From Paulinella micropora (lineage: Eukaryota > Cercozoa > Imbricatea > Euglyphida > Paulinellidae), in assembly GCA_019918135.1 (NCBI GenBank), contig WBZZ01004158.1, positions 95,001 to 159,000 on the forward strand: DNA of 64,000 nucleotides. The letters are read 5' to 3'. Positions 1 through 11,800 of the stretch are shown piece by piece. Under the pieces are notes generated by a model that had not been told where the DNA came from, did not search any database, and saw nothing but the letters and a program-made list of their open reading frames with translations. Numbering within the stretch: position 1 is the first letter of the stretch; each line of letters begins with the position of its first letter. A program made the position numbers and the translations under genes.

Positions 1-475
1 AAGTATTTTGAGAAGATGTAACAGCATTCCCGCCTATTACATAGACCAGATTAGGCGGGAATCCATTTCTTTTGTTACGTACAAGATGGTCTGTGGAGAA
101 AGCTCTGCACAAACTTTTGTCAACACTTAAAAAATGTGGGGGGGGGGGGGTCACACATGGGACACTCCCCCAACTTCAATATTTATCTGAATTCCAAAAA
201 CATTACACCAGCATCAAGATCGATGCTGTGGCTACCTACAGTGCAAATATGAGCTCCCAATTCCTCCTGGTTCCCACAAGCCATGGCCTAGTCAGACAGT
301 GACGTGCGAAAATGCGGGGGTGGGGGGGGGGGTGGCCCTGTGCTGCACATGGCATTAAAGAATGAACTTACTTCGTTACTTTGATTGCGTAATTCGCATT
401 TGATGTAAGTTCATTTTTTAAACCTATTTCAAGCCAACTAGCGCGAGTTATCAGGAGGGTAAAGGGAGTGTCCCA

Positions 476-547
476 TGCTGGTGGTGCTCATGCTGGGGGG
501 GGGGGGGGGTTGCATGATGTTTGGTGCACTCACCTAACAAAACTACT
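476..547 (+). repeat. Direct repeat copy A (G-run unit)
   Basis: A unit of about 70 bp starts TGCTGGTGGTGCTCATGCTG, passes through a G-run and ends CACCTAACAAAACTACT. It recurs at 658-724 in the same orientation, differing mainly in G-run length. It may be a fragment of a dispersed repeat or an old local duplication. Confidence 0.8.
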
Positions 548-657
548 TGCTCCTATTAAGTAAACTAAATATCAGCATCAACATCATGACTGGGGCTAGC
601 TCCCCTTCCACTCTCGCTTCCTGAAAAAATTTTGTTCACACAAACCATGCCTTACTC

Positions 658-724
658 TGCTGGTGGTGCTCATGCTGGGGGGGGGGGGCATGATGTTTGG
701 TGCACTCACCTAACAAAACTACTG
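658..724 (+). repeat. Direct repeat copy B (G-run unit)
   Basis: Second copy of the unit at 476-547. It runs directly into the GTTGCT hexamer tract at 723-800. Confidence 0.8.
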
Positions 725-803
725 TTGCTGTTGCTGTTGCTGTTGTCGCTGTTATCGCTGTTGCTGCTGTTGCTGTTGCTGTTGTCGCTGTTGTCGCTGA
801 AAA

Positions 804-834
<31 letters not shown>

Positions 835-877
835 CAAAGACACAAACATTAATGTCTCCCTCTCTCTCTCTCTCTCT
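723..877 (+). repeat. Compound microsatellite (GTTGCT)n, (GA)n, (CT)n
   Basis: Hexamer-like GTTGCT/GTTGTC repeats (723-800) are followed by GA repeats (803-834) and CT repeats (855-877). The CT tract serves as the pyrimidine tract of a splice acceptor at 878-879. Confidence 0.85.
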
Positions 878-881
878 AGGC

Positions 882-3800
882 ATGCTGAGGGCTGCCAAAG
901 CGCCGATTTACGTGGCCCACCGCGATGGTGGTTACGGAGTTTTTGCCAGTATATACCTTCCTCCTTCCTTCGAGCTTGGGATCCTGGAAGCGGGCGGACG
1001 TGCTCTGAATCTTGATCGTAGTACTGCTTTATCAGAGCATTTTACTATGAAAATTGGGAACTTACTTCAAACTGGCATGCATCCCATTCACTTTATTTCC
1101 CCTTCAAGCAGAAATGCTTTGCATCTAATAAATTCTTCATCAAAAGGATTCAACTCGAGTCCTGAGAAGCTTGACGATACTCCCCGACCTAACGTGAAGG
1201 TAAATTAATAACCAGTACATCATATATGAAAATTGCTACAATTCACATGCGTAACTAGTAATGTGACAGTCGCCATACATAAAATAAAAAAACATGCAAA
1301 TGCACATGCATTATTACATATATACATGCGTATACATCATACATACATGATTGTTACGTGCATTCTTTTCCAGATCAGCAAGGGGACTCCAATCGTCACG
1401 GTGAGCACTGCAATAGGCAAAGATGAAGAGATTTTGCTCAATTATGCGCCGAATCCGGATTTAAGCATCACTACGCTACCGAGCGATGCATACCCGCACT
1501 GGCTGAAAGAAGCTGCCAAGCAACGCGCTAAAATTCCGGTATTTTTGTACGAGACGGACATTGGCCATGTGTGTTTCATTGTTCCTGAGCAAGAGCATCC
1601 TATTCCTTTGAAGTTAGTGTCATTGACGCACGAAGAGAAGCTTGCGCTTTTGAGCACGGTTAGTAGTGTTACTTCCGATGGATGCGCAACTTCGCAGCCG
1701 GTGTCAAGATCTTTATCTATGTCAACAGAGCAGAAAATGAAGTTGCTCAACAGCGTTACTTCTGTTTCAGCTGCAGAAAGTCAGAATACTCTTCTGCGAA
1801 GGGCGAGCTCTAGCGTTACAGTTGTGCTGGAAAAATCAAGCTCTAGTAATACGAAGGTAATAAATAAATAAAATCAATCACTAGGTAGCTTCTTATTTGA
1901 TTTATTTACAGGTACTTGGTTCTGACATCGATACTGACGTGGACCAGAGGGAGGAGCCGCAGAGTAGTCCGGTCAAGTTCAAAGATAATAGTGGGAGACT
2001 TTTTGTTCCTACTGGATCTTTGGTAATTCTCTTTCTCTTTTGCTTGCTTGCGAAAGTTGGTAGCTATTGTGGTTTGTTTAGAGCGTTGACGAAGGCGATT
2101 CGGATAATGATTCGAAGTGCTACCGTGAACCTACCGATCCTAGCGATACTAGGCTCCCCCCTCTGGTCGACGACGAATATGTTGGTGCGGAATCTAGTAT
2201 TCTGGGCAACTACAACGAGCTGATGGAATCAAATGAGCTGTTATGTGACCTGATGAAATTGTCACCACTTCCTGTACAACGAGCACGCAAAAATCCCACT
2301 CGCCCCTACAAAATGAAACACCGCACCAAAGGAAACGTGAAGTTACAGAGACAGGAAGCGCTCAAGAAGTTGTTGGGGATAACCTTCGCAGACCTGGATA
2401 GAGAAGTGAAGTCTGTTTGCTGTCAAAAGTGGAAGTGTTACTCATTCATCGACACGCGCGATGTGCTACACACGCGAGCGAAGAACGCAGCATCGTCACT
2501 AAGTGAGCTTTACACGTGGACAGCTGCTCAGCTTGAATCCTTCCAAACTAAAATTGGTTCGTTTCAATATATGTACCTAACGGAGGCTGTCTGCAGAACA
2601 GCTTGGCAGCGCATCCACGGCATCAGCGACGCAGTTTTATCTCGAGCACACAAGCTTCTTGCCAACAACACGAAGGTCTTTGCCAGAAAGTCAACCGCAA
2701 TTCCCGAAACAGAAGATCTTGTTGCAATTTTGCTATGTGAAAAATTCGCAAACAGTCATCCCGAGATATGTAGCGACGGTGTATGGAGGCTACAAGAAAT
2801 GGCTGAGGACGCCGGAGTGCAAAAGTATGTTCGGGACAACTGGAAAGAAGTGTGTCTACGGTACGGAACTTCTAAGAGAGTGAATCCTGATAAGCCTCCA
2901 ACAGACAACACAATCAACAAAGTTTGGAAAGCGGATTTCTCAAACGTCAAGTTTGTACGAGGTAATATGCATATAATTGATTGATGTTTGAATCGTTAGC
3001 ATAGCATAGCATTCATCATTACTCACTACATCTTTGTGCTGCAGCGGGAGACTTTTCCAAATGCGACATCTGCACGAGGCTTGCGGTTCGGCATGCCCGA
3101 GGTTTCCTGAGTGACACAGCAGCTCAGACTTGGCGCCGCCAGAGCCGCCTTCATCACAAAATTCACAGAACGTGCCGTGTAGCGAGCATGCAACGCAAGA
3201 AGGGTGCGCAAGAAGATCTCCATGCTACTGTTATATCTGCAGATATGAAGCCGCCTGTGCGGATTCCATCTTGTCGCCGTGCTGCTAAAGACTTTAAAGG
3301 GAAAATGGTCTTTCGCCTGTGTGTCGGTATCAACACTTGTTACACTACCGATACTAACTTTATTTTCACGTACCTGGAAGGCGCAGTGGAGCATGGCGTG
3401 AACAGTAATATCACCATGCTTGCATCACTTTTGCATTGGGAGCTTTGGCATCCTCGCACTATGCAAGCTTGGAAGTTATTCCTGGAGTGGGACGGCGCCG
3501 GTGATAACACTGCGTGGGCTATGCTAGGCTTTATCGGGCTTAATGTTGTCGACCGTGGTATCCGTTGGCAAGTAGAATCTCATCGCAAGCCACCTGGGCA
3601 CGGCCATGACGGGAATGATCAGTCATTCAGAGTGATGGATATTGGGTGGAAGAGCACCTTCCTCACAACCAATATCGCTCAAGCTTTGTTAAAACTTATC
3701 CTTGCTTTCAAAAAACAAAGATCGACCTTTGTGTTGGTTGTTCTTGCATGTAATTACGACTGGATGACGTATTTCAGTCCATGTATGAACAAAAGCTTCA

Positions 3801-5191
3801 AGAATTACAACAGGCCTCTGGCCTGGCGCATCACCAAGAACGAGGATCCTGATCAGTTACCGACTGCGGATTTCAAAACAATGGGAGACGCACAGGAGGA
3901 ATTTCATGGAGAGAAGGATAATCCCCAAGGAGCATCAGTGAAACTGTTCATTCAGCGCCCCGGTATTGTATTATATTATTCCCTTCCCTCCCCCCCCCCC
4001 CCACCTCACGTGCATGTGTTGTATATATTGCAATACCGGGGCGTTGGATGTATTGCAGCGGCTGATATGCCTCGCAAGCTTCCTGTGGGATACTTCGTCA
4101 ACCCACGTTTGAAAAAGGATATTCGATCTTTGAGCAAGTACCTAGAGCCGGACGAGACTGCGCATGTGGAGGAGATGTTGGCGGCTGGAAACCTGACAAG
4201 AATCGAAATTGATGGCGACTACTTCGACGGTGGTTTGCCCGGACGCCCTGCTCATATGAAGTGTGGAAAATACAAAGCAGAATTCCGACTGGTTGATGAG
4301 CTGCCGATGAATTGGATGGAGTTGCCTCCTAACCGTAAAGAAAAGATAAACGCTCTTACCCATTTGACACCTGACGAGCTTCTTTCTTTACCACGCACAT
4401 ATTTTGTTAACGAGGGAAAGGCTCCCGCTCACCCACGATGGCGCGGTGCACAGGAGCTTACTGAGGAAGAAAAGAGGGAGCAGGACTTGGCTTTTGGAAA
4501 TGTTGAGCATCCGTGGCGCAAAGTTTTCATTTTACTTACATCGTTTCAAGACAAGCAAGCGTTTGCATCCAGCCAAATGGTAGTCAAGGAACTAAAGGAC
4601 TGGCTCAGAATGCACGGTGTTGCAACGCAAGATGCCGACCGGAAGCAGTTTAAAAAGGCGCAGCTTGTTGACTCAGCATGGAACCATTTTCAAATCTGCC
4701 GCTGCAACTTAGAAGAAGAAGTGGATGCCAAACTAGCTGGTGCTGAACCCGCGCTATCTGAGAACTCTTCTTCTACTACTAGCACAGACAACTCTTCTTC
4801 TAGCTCAGAGGAAGAAGAAAACGGTACTAGTGTATGCTATATCTGCAACACTGGTCGCATTTCGTTATTATTTACTGTAGGTGTCTCAGACTCAACTGTG
4901 CCGCCACGAGGACGCCAACCAAGCCGTCAGCGCGGACGTCGCCGCGCGCGTCGAGCAGCAGGTCAACGCGGACGCAAGCGTGCGCGAAATTCAGCTGATT
5001 CCAAGCGGGCGATGCAATCTCAACGCAGGAACAGTCAGGTGCAAGGCGCAAATCAGCCAGGCCCCAATCCGTGGGATTGCCCTTCCTGTAAGATCCATAA
5101 CGCTGAAGGTGGAGACAAATGCCAATTGTGTGAGTGGCCAGCAGATGTCGGTAGCTCTGATAGCTCTGACGACAACGACCCATTAATGTAG
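882..5191 (+). CDS. Spliced SET-like / DUF7869-like / RanBP2 zinc-finger protein
   Basis: I read seven exons in one frame: 880-1199, 1374-1856, 1912-2022, 2082-2961, 3045-3962, 4059-4823 and 4881-5191, giving about 1260 residues if translation starts at the ATG at 882. The first two exons look like a divergent SET domain: GGYGVFAS near the start, LINSSSKGF in place of the NHS motif, and AIGKDEEILLNYAPN at its end. SET proteins are lysine methyltransferases, but activity here is unproven. Further on, FSKCDICTRL and GHGHDGNDQSF resemble the CxxC and GHTHEDIDQ signatures of DUF7869-type proteins, a family expanded in several eukaryotes and possibly transposase-derived. The C-terminus has a Ser/Glu-rich stretch, an Arg-rich stretch and a WxCPxC...CxLC RanBP2-type zinc finger. 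A chromatin role is inference. Earlier exons may exist upstream. Confidence 0.7.
3963..4058 (+). other. Intron of 96 nt that keeps the frame open
   Basis: GTATTG donor, pyrimidine/C-run tract and TTGCAG acceptor. Splicing joins QRP to AADMPRKL. The length is a multiple of three and the frame has no stop, so retention would add a Pro-rich insert. Confidence 0.6.
4824..4880 (+). other. Intron of 57 nt that keeps the frame open
   Basis: GTACTAG donor and TTTACTGTAG acceptor between the Ser/Glu-rich tract and the Arg-rich tract of the SET-like gene. It is also a multiple of three and stop-free in the coding frame, so retention is possible. Confidence 0.55.
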
Positions 5192-5983
5192 CCTTGAAAT
5201 ACATTCTAATCAAGGAAATACTGCAACCTTCACATCACACAACCACCCCCCCCCCCTCCCCCTTCCACTACCCACGTGAATCCCCTATCACAGCGGCGGC
5301 AGGGATTTTTTGAAGTAAAAGCAGCTCATAATGTAGGAAAATACTAAAAACAAATAAAACAAAGCAAAAAAACCAAGCTGTGCATTTTTGTCGCTTGTTT
5401 CCAGCATAGTCTTGTCGTCGCAGGCATGAAAAAAAAGTGGAAAAATTAGGTGTCAGACCGGTTTCTGTCCACCTCCGGAGGTGAAGTCTAAGTGGTTGAC
5501 TATTAATAAAAACATGTTTTAATATCATTTTATTATGTTCTGCAACTAAATACTGAATTTCCCTTCATTTGCACAAGTTTTCTGAAAGTTGCTAAAAATC
5601 TTGGAAAAATTTCGGAAAAAGTGATACCCCCATCTTTGCCGAATGGTTAGTTAATCTGTATTTGACCCCCCCGGTATGGCCCCGCTCAATCCTAACGAAC
5701 GGTATGACCCTGTCCCGTTGGGAAAGCAGAACGTGAAGGTCGAGGATGATACCTCGCCATCCTCTACCATCACATTCTGACTTCCCTCTACTCACTCTTC
5801 TCAGAAGACATCCCTACCTATATATATTGATGTGTATTGCGGTGAATCACCATGTATATGTGGTTGGAGATGTGACGAAGAGAATGAGAAGGGTGAGAGT
5901 AGGGGACAGGGACTGTCATGTTGTAATATTATGATCGAGGGTGCATGTTGCGATGCTCGTCATGATTATGAACATGATGCCAA
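5192..5983. other. Intergenic stretch, no gene seen
   Basis: Follows the TAG of the SET-like gene. It contains a C-run near 5246, several A/T runs that could hold polyadenylation sites, and short open frames with no recognisable domain. The right end grades into the copia fossil. Confidence 0.5.
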
Positions 5984-7200
5984 ATGTGGAATGGAGATAG
6001 CCCTCCACCCAGTTGTTCGACCCACCATAAAGAGAGTATTCATGCCATAGTTTTTCATCGCATGTGTAAACATCGCGGTGTAAAAGCTATGGAAAGAATG
6101 GCTCACTACATGGGGGTTCAAATAGTGGGTGCAGGTTGGAGAGAACGTATCACGAAATGTGAGTATTGCTTGCGTAATAAAATAAAGCGATCATCGCATT
6201 TCAAGCAACCACCATATCGTTGAACGCCACCCTGTGATTCACATCTCAATGGATACTCAGGGTTGGTGGAATACGATATCGTGGGACGGTAAGAAATATA
6301 AGTTTACCGTCAAATGCCTTGCTTCTAATTTCGAAATAGACTATTATCTTCGTCATAAGAACGAGTTTTTCCCTTGTTTCCTTAAGGCTGTCGCCTTTTT
6401 CGAACGGCACACCGGAAGAAAGGTTAAACGCGTTACTTGTGACCAAGAATATGGTTTATACAGTGTTTTCAAGGGATGGTTAGATGAAACGCAAGTTATT
6501 ATCCTAGAGGCCCCAAAGGCGGAGAAGCAAGCTGTCGCTAAAGTCGAGAGATCGCACCAGACCAATGGAGGTCAGGCTAGAGCTCTCCTTAGTGATGCCG
6601 AGCTTCCTCCTTCCTTTTGGACTGAAATGGAGAAGAACGCAACATACATCAATAACCTCCTCCCCATTTCCCAAGGACCCTTCCGTGGTAAATCTCCCTA
6701 TGAGGTAATCCACAAAATTAAGCCTTATCTCCATAATTTGCGACCTGTGGGTTGTGCAGCAGTATGAAGGTCAAGGCACGTAGGGGAAAAGGGGAAAGGG
6801 GGAGGAAAGTGATGTTCCTTGGCTATGAACGGAATACCGGGTATTATAGGGTCTACGACCTTGTAGATCGTACAATACACGGTAATGTACGGGATGTGGT
6901 GTTTGACGTATGGAGGTTGGGAAAGAAAGAGGCAACCAAATCATTGGGGGAGACTCCAGGGGAGAAAGATAAGCTCTTCTCCGTAGGTTGGAGTGCCGAA
7001 CCCAAACCCAATCCAGAGTCAACCACCTACCCACATACACCCACCGAAACCACGGAACTTGGCCCCTCTCCAGAGAGTAATAATCTCATAGATGACCCCC
7101 CAGCACCAGGACTTGTTGCAGGGGGAGTAGTTCATGAGGTCATCACTACTGGTATACCTAATGTCACGAACGCCCCCCCTCAATCTCCAGGTAAAGTTAG
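5984..7200 (+). mobile_element. Ty1/copia retrotransposon fossil (integrase region)
   Basis: Old, broken fragment of an LTR retrotransposon of the Ty1/copia family. The left part carries a zinc-knuckle-like HxxxH and CxxC arrangement typical of the integrase N-terminal region. The central part (6234-6767) has copia integrase signatures: VKRVTCDQEYG, AKVERSHQTNGGQARALL, LPPSFWTEM and SPYEVIHKIKPYLHNLRPVGC. The right part has the following copia linker (MFLGYERNTGYYRVYDL, RDVVFDV). I see no reverse transcriptase and no LTRs, so only an internal piece remains, with about two breaks. It runs into the LINE 5'-region copy at 7226, which may have replaced its 3' part. Confidence 0.8.
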
Positions 7201-7225
7201 GAGAGAAGCTCTCTCACCACGCTCA

Positions 7226-7870
7226 CTGCTCTTGGCTCGGGGTGGCCTCTGGGTATCACTCGGGGTGAGTGCGGGGGGTGGGGGTTATCTGAGGGAGTGG
7301 TTGGGCTCAGTGGGTCACTGGACAGGTTCGTTAACTAAACTACTGTCGGTATGAGTGGGTACGAAGGCGAGAGGTCCCACACATTTCCACAAGCCTTGAA
7401 ATCACTCAACTGCCACAGTAGCGACTGCCTGGACGCGGGGCTCCTGACTCACCCTCTCTCCCATAACCCTTCGTGCTCACTTTGCGGATGCCATGGAGAT
7501 GCTCTGGCGGAGGGTCGGGACGTGTTGGGTGCATGTGACCGGGCCTGTCACTTAGGGTTCTCGGTAGATGACTCATTTGTAGCTTCTATCGGACGCAGGG
7601 TGGCTTGCCACGACACCTCAATGATGCATAGTACGTCACGTCTCTGGCCTGGTTACGGGGGCGGGTAACTGAGGCGGGTTCCTGAAGGCTGGTTACGGAT
7701 GGTATGTTATTGTTGTTGGGTTCCTGGCTATGTTATTCTTGTTGGGTTCCTGGCTGCTATGTTATTCTTGTTGGGTTCCTGGCGGCGTACATGTTAATGC
7801 TTTTTTAAGGGTTGAGCTTTAAATAACCCCACTCTGGTCTTCTTTTATCGAGCTCACCACTCGGTAGATG
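7226..7870 (+). repeat. LINE 5'-region copy, upstream and diverged
   Basis: Shares ordered blocks with 8341-8870, the region just before the LINE coding part: GCTCTTGGCTCGGGGTGGCC, AACTACTGTCGGT, GTACGAAGGCGAGAGG, CGGACGCAGGGTGG and TTGAGCTTTAAATAACCCCA. It is clearly diverged and interrupted by a local tandem repeat (about 7700-7795). It is either the leading piece of another LINE copy or an extra 5' UTR monomer. Confidence 0.7.
7700..7795 (+). repeat. Short tandem repeat inside the LINE 5'-region copy
   Basis: Three imperfect units of about 30 bp built on ATGTTATTCTTGTTGGGTTC followed by CTGGC. They are absent from the second copy at 8341-8870. Confidence 0.75.
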
Positions 7871-8097
7871 GAGGCCTGGGGTAGACTTATACGATGTTTT
7901 TGATGCTAGGTTCCGTCTCCAGGGATTCGACTGGCATCGCTGCTTTGCCTCACCGCACTGCCTCACCCACACATCCACGCTGGCACACTGTTTCTCCTCT
8001 TGCTCTTGTACATATCGCACACAGCTATGAGCTCACGCCGATGAGTGGTTGTGACGAGGTGCAAACAGCTGGATTGCGGGCGAGCCACGGCGGCCTC

Positions 8098-8115
8098 GCT
8101 CTCTCTCTTTCTCTC

Positions 8116-8170
<55 letters not shown>

Positions 8171-8220
8171 TTTTTTTTTTGTTGTTGTTGTTGTTGTTGC
8201 TTTGCTTTGCTTTGCTTTGG
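8098..8220 (+). repeat. Compound microsatellite (CT)n, T-run, (GTT)n, (GCTTT)n
   Basis: CT repeats, a run of T, GTT repeats and four GCTTT units in order. No gene is seen in the surrounding interval 7871-8340. Confidence 0.9.
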
Positions 8221-8340
8221 GCGAGGCCTAGCTTTCACATGGGCGGGCTGAGCCTATGAGGGGCGCACGATAAGCGTTCCATTGATTTATGAGACGGGTC
8301 CCAATTACTGAGAGTAACTCATGTGAGTTGCTTATCATAC

Positions 8341-8870
8341 TCATGGCTCTTGGCTCGGGGTGGCCTCTGGAATCACAAGGGGTGGGCACTGGGGGAGGAG
8401 GTTGTGTTCAGAGGGTCACCGCGAAGGATGGTTAACCAAACTACTGTCGGTCGGAGTTTGTACGAAGGCGAGAGGCCCTACACCTTACCACAAGCCTTGA
8501 AACGACTAAATGACCAAAGTAACGACGGACCGGAGCGGGGCTCCTGGCTCACCCTCTCTCTCAGCACTCTTCGTGCTCATCCTGCGGATGCCATGGGGTT
8601 GCTCTGGCGGAGGGTTATGGGGTGGTGGGTACACGTGCACGGGCCTGTCACTCTGTGCTCTCGGTAGATGACTCACTTGCAGCGTTTATCGGACGCAGGG
8701 TGGTTTGCCACGACACCTACCTCGATGATGCACAGCGGGTCCTGCCTCGTGCCTGGTTACGGATGCAGGTGAGTGTTTGTGTGTATTCCTATACATACGT
8801 ACACGTATGCTTTTTAAGGGTTGAGCTTTAAATAACCCCACCTGGGTCCTCATTCATCGAGTTTACAACT
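8341..8870 (+). promoter_or_regulatory. LINE 5' leader region
   Basis: This block directly precedes the first ATG of the LINE (8877) and is repeated, diverged, at 7226-7870. The conserved end TTGAGCTTTAAATAACCCCA lies about 50 bp before that ATG. LINEs of this kind carry internal promoters in such leaders; a promoter role here is inference from position and conservation. Confidence 0.55.
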
Positions 8871-8876
8871 CGATCA

Positions 8877-11800
8877 ATGCGGCACCGGGGTCCCATACCA
8901 CTTATGTCAGGTTCTTATGCGAAGAGCGCGGCCGCTAGTGCTGGCCCTATGGGTCAAGGCGGTAATCCTTCAGGTTTAGACGTTCCCCGTGGGAGTGCAC
9001 CTGCGGGTGGCGATGGCTACTCGGCCGGGGTGGGGTGGTCGAGTGCTCGCGTACCTGACGGGCAACCTGAATCACGTAGAGCCAGCAATCCGGCTGCATC
9101 TCGATCACCCTCCCCAACCTCGGAAGAGAAGTCACGTCCGGAAAGGTCTGGTCACGGCGTGTGGCAAGCGGTACCGCCACCGAGGAGGTGGAGGAGGAAG
9201 GTACGAAATGAGCTGGATAAGAGATGCTGCATAGTATGGGGGCTATCGCATGTCTCTCAGACAGTGGTCATGGCGCGAGAGCTCCGAATTCTCGGTCTCA
9301 GGGAAGTCGAGGTGGAATTCGTGGGCAGAGGTAGCAGGCGGCATTTGCAGATTAAATGTGCGTCTTGTGAGGAGGCGGAGAAGATGGTGCGGCTGCTGCG
9401 GGAGCGTAAGTTCTTCACGGGAAAGGTTCACGTTGCGACGGGTAGGACTTTCCGGGAAAGAGAGAAGCAGCGGGCTGCACGGGGGGGTGCCCAGTATGTA
9501 GAGATGCAGAGGGAGCTTCGCAAGCAGGGATTTGGCTACTGGGTGCTCGACGTGGAAGTCGACGAGCCCCAGGGCGAAGCCTCAAGCGGTGAATCTCCCT
9601 TGGCGGAGTGGGGCGGGATGCGGGAGCTGGAGAAGCTAGGGCGGAGGGTGCAGGATGGGCCGTGGAGGGTGGCGGAGGGCTCCAGGCGGGCTCAACCGAA
9701 GCGCAGGCATCGGCACCAGCTTCGTTCTTCCCAATTTGTGAAAGGCTTCCCACTGAGGGTTGCCTCACATAATTGGCAAGGCAAAGTGGGTGTGGATAGC
9801 CCAGGCTTTGGGGAATGGCCGGAGCACTACAAGGAGCGAGGCTGGGTGATCGTCGGAGTCCAGGAGCACAACCTATCGTCGCAGAAGGTGGAGAAGCTCC
9901 AAGTCGACAGCTTCTCAGTCCTCGGCAAAGCGGCTGCAACTGGTGCGGGCTCGCGTCTCTTGGGAGAGTCTTGACGTTGGTAGCCAACTATCTGGCACCG
10001 TGCGCTACCATTGTACAGGCGCCTGTTCCACACCCACAGCAATTGTGGGTGAGGCTGTCGTCTGGGAGCGCGACGGCGTCGGATGTGTTCGTCGGCAACT
10101 GCTACTTCCCCCAAGAAAATCAACGAGAGGAATCTATTGCAGCCTATGAGGCGTGGCAGGCGGCCGTCTCCTACTTCGCCACCAAAGGTCATGTGGTTAC
10201 GGTTGGTGATGCTAATGCTAAGCTGGGGCCCGCCAGAATAGCGCGGGAGGAGGGAGTGTTGGGCCCCTTTGGCGAGATAGATGAGAGGGGTAGAGGGGTT
10301 AGGAGTGAGAATGGTGAGTTGCTGGCTGCGATGCTTGTTGCCACGGGGTTGCGCAATCTCAGTGGGTTTTCGCAACCACGGGGGGACAAATATTGGTGGT
10401 CTAGGCAGGAAAATGTAGGTGGACGAATGCATCTGCTGGATTACATCTGCGTCCCTTCCGAGCTGGCGGAGGAGGCGAGCTTCGGCGTCGACGAGGTAGA
10501 CCTTGATACCGACCACAAAGCTGTGTGGGCGGAACTGGTCTGGGGGGGACAGCCACCCCCCAAAAAGCAGGTAAAGAGGTACAAAGCATTCAAGGCAGAG
10601 CGCTTGATAGGCAGGGTAGTTGAGGGTAAGGAGAGTGAGCTGGTTGAAGTACGACGAGACCTTTGCAGCTGGTATATCGGGGCTGTTGCCAGATGGCCTC
10701 CCAGATCTATCAGCAGTGGAGGACCCGGATGAGTTTCAGCAGGAGGTAGATAGGGTCGCTAGCTTAGTGGTCCGAGCTTTCACGGGCGCAGCCGCGAAGG
10801 TCTTGGGAGTTCGGGTGATTAGGGCAGGGTTTACTACTGCATGGTTTGATGAGGGTCTTATGGAAGCAATTGCGCGACGGAGAGAGGCATACTGCCTCTG
10901 GCGAAGGAATGAGGCCGATCGAGAGGCCTGGCAAAGATATAAAGAAGCGAAGAAGGCGGTCAGAAGGTTATGCAAGGAGAAGAAGGAGCAAGCGTGGAAG
11001 CGGGTCCAGAATGACACCGCTGCCAACTTCAGGAGCGCTACCATGGCTATGTACTGGAAGCTGTCAAAGCGTTTGGGCGGGGTTCGGCGGTCCAAAGCTT
11101 CTGTTCCTGTTCGGAAGCCCGATGGCACTGCCAGCACACTCCGGGAAAAACTACAAGAATGGGAAGAATACCGCCGACGTATGGTGGTCCCCAAAAAAAA
11201 CCAGTTTTTGGAGGATGCAATGTGTAGAGGAAGTCGGTTCCGATGAGGAATCAGCGCGGATTGAGCCCGAGCGGAAGGCCCGCGAAACCTTCCAGTATAA
11301 CGACAACCTGCGCGACCAATTCGAGGCCATGGCACAAGCAGAGGAGATCCGGACTGAGACGGGCCCGCTGGACTATGATTACACCGAGAAGGAAGTGGAG
11401 CTCTGCCAGGAAAATCTCCAGAATCACAAAGCGTGCTCACCGGATAAGATTGAGAACGAGATGCTCAAGTACGGAGGCACGCGGATTGTGAGCTTTCTGG
11501 TGCGCTTCTTCAACTGGTTGAAATCGTGCGAATACACCCCCAGCGACTGGGGCAAAGCGATTATCTTCAACATCCCAAAAGGAGGCGACCCAACCGATCC
11601 GGAAAATTGGAGAGACATCGCGATTCTGAGCTGTCTGGGTAAGATGTATCTGTTTCTTATGGCGGTGAGGCTTACGGCTTTGATCGATCAGCCGAGCAGG
11701 CTGCGCCCAGAGCAGGGTGGGTTCCGGCCAAAACGTAGTACGGGGGACCAGATTTTTGTCCTTAAGGAGCGTCTGCGCCTTAGGCAACAAGCTGGCCTCC

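Larger units (their letters stand above)
1..881. other. Upstream non-coding stretch with G-runs and microsatellites
   Basis: I see no convincing gene before the first exon at 882. The stretch holds several runs of ten or more G, a perfect 11-bp hairpin (361-371 with 405-415), an inverted 13-mer (156-168 with 465-477), a direct repeat listed separately, a GTTGCT-type hexamer tract (723-800), a GA tract (803-834) and a CT tract (855-877). The CT tract ends in a splice acceptor AG at 878-879, so the right part is probably an intron or 5' leader of the gene that follows. Confidence 0.6.

Noticed and set aside
632-1015. Leu/Ser-rich frame upstream of the SET-like gene
   Set aside because: It arises from the GTTGCT, GA and CT microsatellites.
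7963-8259. Ser/Leu-rich and Arg/Glu-rich frames on opposite strands
   Set aside because: Produced by the CT, T and GTT microsatellite.
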